Assembly: GCA_035509415.1 (NCBI GenBank) | Contig: DATJLQ010000088.1 | Coordinates: 1 to 10,955 of the forward strand | Reading direction: 5' to 3' | DNA from: DATJLQ01 sp035509415 | GTDB taxonomy: Bacteria > Pseudomonadota > Alphaproteobacteria > JACZXZ01 | DNA length: 10,955 nt | In this document: positions 5,633 through 10,955 of the stretch, in pieces | How positions within the stretch are numbered: position 1 is the stretch's first letter | How the letters are laid out: each line of letters starts with the position of its first letter | Position numbers and translations under genes: made by a program | Notes under the pieces: generated by a model | Told to the model about the DNA's origin: nothing | Databases searched by the model: none | Seen by the model: the letters and a program-made list of their open reading frames with translations, nothing else

Positions 5633-6880
5633 ATGACGCACGACGATCCGATTCCACGGCACCGGCGCCGCAGTCCGTTCAGCCCGGTGAAGGCGGCGCT
5701 CTACGGGCTGCTCGCGTTCGTGGTCGTGCTCGGCGCGGGGCTCGTGGGCTTGCGCATCTACACCGCGCGCCACGCGGCGAAGGAAACGAGCGCCGAGGCG
5801 CCGGGAGCGGCCAAGAACAAAGCCACCTTCGACTATGCGGGCTCGCTCGTGAAGGCGGCGCGCCTGCCGACCCCGATCCTGGCCGCCCCCGACCCCAGCG
5901 ATCCGGTCGGCGCGGTCCTGATCACGGTCGCCCAGCTCGATCACAACATCCCGGAGACCCTGCTCGAGCCGCCGACGCCCGACAATCCGGAAAGCCTCCA
6001 GCGCGAGAAGGAGGTCGCCGAGGCGATGGCGACCGCCGCGCATGACGGCTACCCCAACGCCGAATACGCCTATGCGCGCATCCTGCTCCAGGGCCGCATC
6101 GGCAAGCCCGACCCGGCCGCCTCCCTCGAGTGGCTGAGGCGCGCGGCGCAAAGCGGCCAGGTGCACGCCCAGATGCTGTTCGGCTGGCTCGCGGGCTACG
6201 GCGCGGGCATGAAGCGCGACATCGACGACACCTATCTCTGGTGGAACATCGCCTCCCTCCAGGGCAACGACGCCGCCGCGATCGGGCGCGACAAGATCGC
6301 GGTTCTCCTCCAGCCCCAGGACCTGATCCGCCTTCAGGGCATGGTCAAGAAGTGGAAGGAGGTCAAGGATCAGCTGCGCGACCCGCCGTTGCCCTTGGCG
6401 CAGCAGCAGGCGCAGGCGGTGGCCCTGATCCGCGCCGCGGCCGACGGCGACGAGAAGAAGGTGCGCCAGATCCTCTCCAAGGGCGGCGATCCGAACGTGG
6501 TCGACGAGGCGGGCCACACCGCGCTCATCAACGCCTGCTGGCGCGGCCAGGAGGCGACGGTCGAGGTGCTCCTGACCGCGGGCGCCGACCAGAACTTCGT
6601 CGGCACCGACGGACGCACGGCGCTCGGCTGGGCGGCGGCGAACAAGTACATCGACGTGGTGCGCACCCTGATCGAGTCGGGCGCCAGCGTCGACATTCCC
6701 GACCGGAAGGGGCTGACGCCGTTGATGCGCGCGGCCTGGCTCGGCTATGTCAACATCACGGCCCTCCTGCTGCAGGCCGGGGCCAACCCGCACCTCACCG
6801 ACGAGAGCGGCAAGAACGCGGGCGACTATGCCAAGATCGACGGCACGCCGGATCTCCTGAAGCTGTTCAACGCGTCGTGA
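5633..6880 (+). CDS. Membrane-anchored Sel1-like and ankyrin-repeat protein
   Basis: This 415-residue protein-interaction scaffold has no identifiable catalytic part. A basic N-terminus (RHRRR) precedes one membrane segment at about 21-41, so residues 42-415 probably face the periplasm, though orientation is inferred. Residues about 130-215 show Sel1-like TPR features (NAEYAYARILLQGRIGKPD, then WLRRAAQSGQVHAQMLFGWL). Residues about 261-392 form four ankyrin repeats with GHTALINACWRGQ, GRTALGWAAANK and GLTPLMRAAWLGY cores, and a partial fifth follows. An in-frame TAG at 5621 closes the frame upstream, making ATG 5633 the first possible start. It has no Shine-Dalgarno sequence and lies 2 nt after a hairpin. 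It follows moaA by 85 bp, but nothing ties it functionally to Mo/W metabolism. Confidence 0.85.
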   Translation: MTHDDPIPRHRRRSPFSPVKAALYGLLAFVVVLGAGLVGLRIYTARHAAKETSAEAPGAAKNKATFDYAGSLVKAARLPTPILAAPDPSDPVGAVLITVAQLDHNIPETLLEPPTPDNPESLQREKEVAEAMATAAHDGYPNAEYAYARILLQGRIGKPDPAASLEWLRRAAQSGQVHAQMLFGWLAGYGAGMKRDIDDTYLWWNIASLQGNDAAAIGRDKIAVLLQPQDLIRLQGMVKKWKEVKDQLRDPPLPLAQQQAQAVALIRAAADGDEKKVRQILSKGGDPNVVDEAGHTALINACWRGQEATVEVLLTAGADQNFVGTDGRTALGWAAANKYIDVVRTLIESGASVDIPDRKGLTPLMRAAWLGYVNITALLLQAGANPHLTDESGKNAGDYAKIDGTPDLLKLFNAS

Positions 6881-6922
6881 GATTCCGCGCCGGCGCCTAG
6901 TGGCGCGCGCCGCGCGCTCGGC

Positions 6923-6966
6923 TATACTCCGGGTCTTGTCCCCGGCAGCGGCGCGCGACGCGCCGC
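6923..6966 (+). promoter_or_regulatory. Possible nadK promoter (-10 TATACT) and leader hairpin
   Basis: TATACT (6923-6928) is a five-of-six match to the -10 consensus, sitting between the ankyrin gene stop and nadK. The expected -35 position reads gtggcg, which is poor. The leader would be about 65 nt. It contains arms gcggcgcg (6948-6955) and cgcgccgc (6959-6966) around a 3-nt loop, a stable 8-bp stem. Whether the stem has a role is unknown. Confidence 0.4.
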
Positions 6967-6997
6967 CGGTCGCGAGAAGAAAGCCACCGGAACCTCC

Positions 6998-7768
6998 ATG
7001 CCCGCTCCCCTGAAGCTCGCGTTCCTCGCCGCCGACACCGAGAAGGCGCAGGAGGCGCTCGTCTCCCTCGAGCGGCTCTACGGCCGCGTCGAGCTCAAGC
7101 GCGCCGACGTGATCGTCCCGCTCGGCGGCGACGGCTTCATGCTCGAGACGCTGCATCGCTACATGTCGCTCAAGAAACCGATCTTCGGCATGCAGCGCGG
7201 CTCGATCGGCTTCCTCATGAACGAGTACCGCGACGACGGGTTGCCCGATCGCGTGGCCAAGGCGCGCGGCTCCAAGCTCAGGCCGCTGCGCATGGTCGCG
7301 CGCACGATCGAGGGCGCGGAGATCGAGGCGCTCGCGATCAACGAGGTGTCGCTCCTGCGCGAAACGCGCCAGGCCTCGAAGATCCGCATCACGATCGACG
7401 ACACGACGCGCCTCGACGAGCTCATCTGCGACGGCGTCCTGGTCGCGACGCCCGCGGGCAGCACCGCCTACAACCTCTCGGCCCACGGCCCGATCGTGCC
7501 GGTGGGAGCGCCGCTCCTGGCGCTCACGCCGATCTGCGCGTTCCGGCCGCGGCGTTGGCGCGGCGCCCTCCTGCCGCTCACGGCCAAGGTGCGCTTCGAC
7601 ATCCTCGAGGCCGAGAAGCGTCCGGTGAGCGCCGTCGCCGACTACACCGAGGTGCGCGACGTCGCCTCGGTCGAGGTGATCGAGGACAAGAAGGAAGTGC
7701 TCACCCTCCTGTTCGATCCCGAGCACAATCTCGAGGACCGCATCCTGAAGGAGCAGTTCGAGCCATGA
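6998..7768 (+). CDS. nadK: NAD kinase
   Basis: This cytoplasmic kinase phosphorylates NAD to NADP using ATP or polyphosphate. It has 256 residues, the short form typical of alphaproteobacteria. The glycine-rich GGDG motif with catalytic Asp is at 43-46 (VPLGGDGFMLETL). NE at 115-116 (AINEVSLLRE) and the conserved block CDGVLVATPAGSTAYNLSAH (144-163) complete the NAD-binding site, and PRRWRGALLP (184-193) is also family-typical. The ATG at 6998 has only a weak GGAA upstream (cggaacctcc). The stop overlaps the ATG of argE as ATGA, so the two are probably translationally coupled. The link between NADP supply and amino acid deacylation is not obvious and may be simple operon packing. Confidence 0.96.
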   Translation: MPAPLKLAFLAADTEKAQEALVSLERLYGRVELKRADVIVPLGGDGFMLETLHRYMSLKKPIFGMQRGSIGFLMNEYRDDGLPDRVAKARGSKLRPLRMVARTIEGAEIEALAINEVSLLRETRQASKIRITIDDTTRLDELICDGVLVATPAGSTAYNLSAHGPIVPVGAPLLALTPICAFRPRRWRGALLPLTAKVRFDILEAEKRPVSAVADYTEVRDVASVEVIEDKKEVLTLLFDPEHNLEDRILKEQFEP

Positions 7769-8949
7769 GCCCGCACGGGACGCCAGCGCCGGTCTCGGCC
7801 GCGAGCCGCGCGTGGATCGAGCGCCTGGTCGCGTTCCCGACCGTGAGCAAGGAATCCAATCTCGGCCTCATCGAGCACGTGCGCGACTATCTCGCGGGCC
7901 TCGGCGTGGCCGCGCGCCTGGTGCACGACGAGAGCGGGCGCAAGGCCAATCTCTATGCGACCCTCGGGCCCGAGGGTCGGGGCGGCATCATGCTCTCGGG
8001 CCATACCGACGTGGTGCCGGTCGAGGGCCAGGACTGGACGAGCGATCCGTTCCGCGTCGTCGAGCGCGCGGGCCGCCTCTATGGCCGCGGCACGAGCGAC
8101 ATGAAGAGCTTCATCGCCGTCCTGCTCGCGGCCGTGCCGGGTCTTCTGCGGCGCGATCTCAAGACGCCGATCCATCTCGCCCTCTCCTACGACGAGGAAG
8201 TGGGCTGCATCGGCGTGCGCCGGCTCATCGCCTTGCTCGAGACCATGGAGGCGAAGCCGCGCTTCTGCATCGTGGGCGAGCCGACGCTGTTCCAGGCCGT
8301 GCGCGGCCACAAGGGGAAGCTGAGCTGCCGCTGCACGGTGCGCGGCCTCGAATCCCATTCCGCCCTCACCCACAAGGGCGTCAACGCGGTCGAATGCGCG
8401 GCCGAGCTCGTCGCCTATCTCGCGCGCATGGGACGCGGCTTCCGCGAGCGCGGGCCCTACGACGACGGGTTCGACCCGCCCTACACCACGGTCCAGACCG
8501 GCGTCATCCATGGCGGGACCCAGGTCAACATCGTGCCGCGCGAGTGCCGCTTCGATTTCGAGTTCCGCCCGCTCCCGGGGCAGGACCCGAAGGACCTCCT
8601 CGCCGAGGTCCAGGCCTACGCCGAGCAGGCGCTCCTGCCCGGGATGCGCGCGGTGGCATCCGAAGCCGGCGTTGGCTGGGACACGATCTCCGAGTTCCCC
8701 GGGCTCGACACCGACGAGGAGGCGGAGGTGACGCGCCTCGTGAAGCGGCTCACCGGGGCGAATGCGACCGGCAAGGTCTCCTACGGCACCGAGGGCGGAC
8801 TCTTCGCGCGCGCGCGCATCCCGACCGTGGTGTGCGGCCCGGGCTCGATCGAGCAGGCGCACAAGGCCGACGAATGGGTCGCCCTCGAGCAGGTTGCGCG
8901 TTGCGAGACCTTCATCGAGCGCGTCGGCGACTGGGCTGAATCCGGCTGA
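7765..8949 (+). CDS. argE: Acetylornithine deacetylase or related M20 N-acyl-amino-acid deacylase
   Basis: This 394-residue M20 metallopeptidase most likely hydrolyses N-acetylornithine to ornithine and acetate in arginine synthesis. Metal ligands and catalytic residues are visible: H80 with D82 (SGHTDVVPV), D112 (YGRGTSDMKSF), the E144/E145 pair (SYDEEVGCIG), E172 (GEPT) and H366 (EQAHKADEW). The dimerisation 'lid' domain (about 182-293) includes LESHSA and GGTQVNIVP. The motifs fit the ArgE branch better than DapE, but substrate cannot be proved from sequence; succinyl- or formyl-amino acids remain possible. The ATG at 7765 overlaps the nadK stop. Longer in-frame starts run back inside nadK and are rejected. 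The downstream gene begins 7 nt after its stop. Confidence 0.9.
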   Translation: MSPHGTPAPVSAASRAWIERLVAFPTVSKESNLGLIEHVRDYLAGLGVAARLVHDESGRKANLYATLGPEGRGGIMLSGHTDVVPVEGQDWTSDPFRVVERAGRLYGRGTSDMKSFIAVLLAAVPGLLRRDLKTPIHLALSYDEEVGCIGVRRLIALLETMEAKPRFCIVGEPTLFQAVRGHKGKLSCRCTVRGLESHSALTHKGVNAVECAAELVAYLARMGRGFRERGPYDDGFDPPYTTVQTGVIHGGTQVNIVPRECRFDFEFRPLPGQDPKDLLAEVQAYAEQALLPGMRAVASEAGVGWDTISEFPGLDTDEEAEVTRLVKRLTGANATGKVSYGTEGGLFARARIPTVVCGPGSIEQAHKADEWVALEQVARCETFIERVGDWAESG

Positions 8950-8956
8950 GGTGCTC

Positions 8957-9919
8957 GTGCTCGACCGTTCCGCAGCCGCCGAGCTTCCGACCCCCGAAAT
9001 CGCGCGTTGGCGCCGGGGCAATGCGGGCATCGACTATGTCCATCGGCGTGTCGGCACGGCGCCGGGACCGCATGCGCTCATCACGGCCCTCATGCACGGC
9101 AACGAGATTTGCGGCGCCATCGCGCTCGACCGGCTGCTGCGATCGGATTTCACGCCCGCGCGCGGCATCGCGACCTTCGCATTCCTCAACGTCGCGGCCT
9201 TCGAGCGCCGCAGCGCCGTGCGCGCCGGGGCGCTGCGCTACGTCGACGAAGACATGAACCGCCTCTGGTCCGCGGCCCGGCTCGACGGGCCCGAGCGCTC
9301 GACCGAGCTCGCGCGCGCGCGGCTCCTGCGTCCCGCGGTCGACGCCGCGGATTGTCTTCTCGATCTCCATTCCATGGTCGAGGGCGAGGAGCCGCTCGGT
9401 CTCACAGGGCCCCATGCGCGCGGCCTGGCGCTCGCGCGCCGCATGGCGTATCCCGCGACCCTGATCGCCGACCCGGGCCACGCGGCGGGCGTGCGGCTCC
9501 GCGACTATGACGGCTTCGGCGCGGCCGAGGGCTCGAAGACGGCACTCCTCGTCGAGTGCGGGCGGCACGACGCGGCCGCAAGCGCCGACGTCGCGTTCGA
9601 GGCGTGCGTGAGGTTTCTCGCCGCCCTCGACATGCTCGAGCCCGCCCTCGCAAGGCGCCATCTCGCGGCGCCGGCCGCACCCCAACGGGCGATCGAGGTG
9701 ACCCACGTGGTCACGATCGAGACCGACGAATTCGCCTTCGTGCGGCCCTGGCGCACGCTCGAGACGTTGCCCGAGGCGGGCACGCTTTATGCGCGCGACG
9801 GGAAGCGCGAGCTGCGCACGCCCTATGACGGGTGCATCGCGATCATGCCGTCGCGTACGCGCCGGCGCGGCACGACCGCGATCAGGCTCGGCCGCTGCAT
9901 CGAATTATCGCGCGCCTGA
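8957..9919 (+). CDS. Succinylglutamate desuccinylase/aspartoacylase family zinc hydrolase
   Basis: This 320-residue AstE/ASPA-type M14 carboxypeptidase-fold enzyme would cleave an N-acyl amino acid or a related amide. The zinc site is H47-x2-E50 (LMHGNEICG) plus H138 (LLDLHSMVEG). DEDMNRLW (97-104) is the family's Asn-Arg substrate-binding motif, and E200 (LLVECG) sits where the catalytic Glu is expected. The GTG at 8957 is preferred because GAGGTG, overlapping the argE stop, lies 3-8 nt upstream. GTG at 8951 is the alternative. An in-frame ATG at 8762 lies deep in argE and is not credible. The substrate is unknown. Coupling to argE suggests two deacylases working on related acyl-amino acids. 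No other arginine-succinyltransferase pathway gene is seen, so the name astE is not applied. Confidence 0.88.
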   Translation: MLDRSAAAELPTPEIARWRRGNAGIDYVHRRVGTAPGPHALITALMHGNEICGAIALDRLLRSDFTPARGIATFAFLNVAAFERRSAVRAGALRYVDEDMNRLWSAARLDGPERSTELARARLLRPAVDAADCLLDLHSMVEGEEPLGLTGPHARGLALARRMAYPATLIADPGHAAGVRLRDYDGFGAAEGSKTALLVECGRHDAAASADVAFEACVRFLAALDMLEPALARRHLAAPAAPQRAIEVTHVVTIETDEFAFVRPWRTLETLPEAGTLYARDGKRELRTPYDGCIAIMPSRTRRRGTTAIRLGRCIELSRA

Positions 9920-9930
9920 AGGCGGCGCGC
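9910..9930 (+). terminator. GC hairpin spanning the stop codon of the deacylase gene
   Basis: Arms gcgcgcc (9910-9916) and ggcgcgc (9924-9930) are perfect complements with a 7-nt loop that holds the TGA stop. The hairpin ends the nadK-argE-hydrolase run and precedes a long gene-free gap. It lacks a T-run, so it is not a standard intrinsic terminator. Confidence 0.35.
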
Positions 9931-10314
9931 TTGAGTGCCGCCGCGTTCGGTGGCGTTAAAATTGCCGTAAAACACCCAAGAGCTCGGTAATAGAACATCT
10001 GGTTAATAATTTTTAGGAAATTTGTAGCTAAATACTCGCGGCCACATCCGCGGACGAGCTGTCAAAACCCCAAACATCGGCGTGACCTCGATCAAACGCG
10101 CCGTCTCGGTTGCTCCTTGACTGTTTAACGCAACCGGCGAATATTTGGGCATCTCTAACTTATAGTTATTATTTCTTAAGAATAATTCCAAATGAAGGGA
10201 GAGACCGCGCCGGATCGAGTTGTCTCCATCCGGACGCTCGATCGAGACGAGTGAAGGAAACGAAAGACCCCGGCCCCGCATGGGCGGGGACTGCCAGCCC
10301 GCGGGGGTGGGACC
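9920..10314. other. 395-bp AT-richer intergenic region before the CHASE-domain gene
   Basis: No credible gene is seen here. The part 9955-10195 is clearly richer in A and T than the rest of the window. It holds TTAA-N7-GTAA (9956-9970), one base from the alphaproteobacterial CtrA box TTAA-N7-TTAA. It also holds an imperfect palindrome attatttctt/aagaataat (10168-10177, 10178-10186), and a promoter candidate (separate entry). The last 110 bp return to high GC and contain overlapping hairpins: ccggat/atccgg (10210-10215, 10228-10233), gatcgag/ctcgatc (10213-10219, 10237-10243) and ccccgc/gcgggg (10274-10279, 10284-10289). Confidence 0.6.
10117..10145 (+). promoter_or_regulatory. Candidate promoter for the CHASE-domain gene
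   Basis: TTGACT (10117-10122) matches the -35 consensus at five of six positions. A 17-bp spacer leads to AATATT (10140-10145), a four-of-six -10. A second -10-like TATAGT (10161-10166) lies downstream without a good -35. Either would give a leader of roughly 145-165 nt before the ATG at 10315. Confidence 0.35.
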
Positions 10315-10955
10315 ATGGCGGAGGGAGTGGCGCAACGCCGCGCTTGGCGGCTCTGGCTGATTCCGGCGGCGATTCTGGTCGGCGGAATCGCGTTGTCGAT
10401 TTACGTCTTCCTCGGAACGCGCGCAGCCAACGTTGCGAACGTGCGCGACGTTCTCGAGCTACGCGCGCAATGGCGCGCCTACGATTATCAGAACAAGCTC
10501 GCGGCGGCGCTCTCGTCGGTCGAGGGGCTCGCGGACTTCGCGGCATCGCGGGAAGATTTCCTGCCCGTCGAGTTCCACCGCTTCGCGCGCATCGCGCGCG
10601 GCTCCGACCCGGTCGCGCGCCTCGCCTGGGCGCCGAGGGTGAATGCGGGCGATCGAGCGGCGTTCGTCGAGGCGGCGCGGCGCAACGGTGCCGCCGACTT
10701 CGAGATCCGGCAATTCCAGAAGGGCGCCGAATTCGGCCTCGTGCGCGCGGCGCCGCATGAATCCTACGCGCCCGTGCTGTACGAGGAAGCGTTCGATCGC
10801 CGCAACTCGATGCTCGGATTGGACCTCCTGTCCGATCCGACCTTCGGACCTTATGCCGCGCGCGCGCGCGACGAGGGCATGCCGATCGCGACCCTCCCCG
10901 CGCCCTCGGCCACGGCACTCGACCATGCGGTGAACTGGACGCTCATCTGGCCGAT
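10315..10955 (+). CDS. CHASE-domain transmembrane sensor protein, 3' end beyond the window
   Basis: The first 213 residues of an open frame run off the right edge without a stop. Residues 13-35 are a membrane segment after a basic start (QRRAWR). Residues about 58-213 match the extracytoplasmic CHASE ligand-sensing domain: WRAYDYQNKLAAALSSVEGLADF, LAWAPRVNAGDRAAFVEAAR, SYAPVLYEEAFDRRNSMLGLDLLSDP (typical YxPVxY...N...GxDL core), and ARARDEGMPIAT. CHASE proteins normally continue with a second membrane segment and a histidine kinase, GGDEF or adenylate cyclase output, which is not visible here. The ATG at 10315 is preceded by GGGGGTGGG at a usable distance. The ligand is unknown, and the GC bias matches the neighbours. 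Confidence 0.85.
   Translation, partial: MAEGVAQRRAWRLWLIPAAILVGGIALSIYVFLGTRAANVANVRDVLELRAQWRAYDYQNKLAAALSSVEGLADFAASREDFLPVEFHRFARIARGSDPVARLAWAPRVNAGDRAAFVEAARRNGAADFEIRQFQKGAEFGLVRAAPHESYAPVLYEEAFDRRNSMLGLDLLSDPTFGPYAARARDEGMPIATLPAPSATALDHAVNWTLIWP

Noticed and set aside
3169..5634. An 821-residue open frame on the minus strand covering moaA and the regulator region
   Set aside because: It lies antisense to moaA, whose catalytic motifs are complete, and runs out of frame through the regulator gene. Its composition is Arg/Ala/Gly/His-rich low-complexity sequence typical of shadow frames in GC-rich DNA.
5597..7726. A 709-residue minus-strand open frame opposite the ankyrin gene and nadK
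   Set aside because: It is fully antisense to two well-supported genes and shows no domain. Lack of stops follows from GC-rich codon bias on the coding strand.
10110..10760. A 216-residue plus-strand open frame overlapping the CHASE gene
   Set aside because: It is in another frame from the CHASE-encoding frame, has no domain, and is Arg/Gly-rich. The overlapping frame has a membrane segment and a recognisable domain.

Overview
The window is GC-rich bacterial chromosome, densely coded. It is most likely alphaproteobacterial, of Rhodospirillales/Hyphomicrobiales type. The grounds are the codon bias, the form of the NAD kinase, and a palindromic repeat at the left edge resembling dispersed elements common in those genomes. 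The assignment is inferred from sequence style, not from a search.

The left third (195-4208, minus strand) is a tungstate/molybdate block. A one-piece cytoplasmic regulator (excisionase/MerR-type helix-turn-helix fused to a molybdate-binding-type PBP_like domain) is followed by wtpA, wtpB and wtpC: binding protein, permease, and ATPase with TOBE-like tail. wtpA and wtpB are linked by an 18-codon mini-ORF that overlaps both, and wtpB/wtpC share ATGA. Divergent from the regulator is moaA (4540-5547, plus), the first enzyme of molybdenum/tungsten cofactor synthesis. Its leader starts at a near-consensus sigma70 promoter (TTGACA-N17-TAAATA) and carries a 17/18-bp tandem repeat. Uptake, sensing and cofactor synthesis for Mo/W therefore lie side by side. 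The promoter/repeat region is the most promising unexplained structure here.

The middle (5633-6880, plus) encodes a membrane-anchored Sel1 plus ankyrin-repeat protein. Its ATG lies 2 nt after a palindrome that contains a -10-like TAGAAT, so the message may be leaderless.

The right part holds nadK, argE (M20 N-acyl amino acid deacylase) and an AstE/aspartoacylase-like M14 zinc hydrolase, tightly packed on the plus strand and probably co-transcribed. A 395-bp AT-richer gap with promoter-like and palindromic sequences follows. The last gene is cut by the window edge: it encodes an N-terminal membrane segment and a CHASE sensor domain, so it is the sensory half of a probable transmembrane signalling protein.

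No rRNA, tRNA, CRISPR array, insertion sequence or phage gene was found. I see no radically new system. The unusual elements are the WtpABC-type transporter with a degenerate-loop PBP_like regulator, and the repeat-bearing moaA leader.
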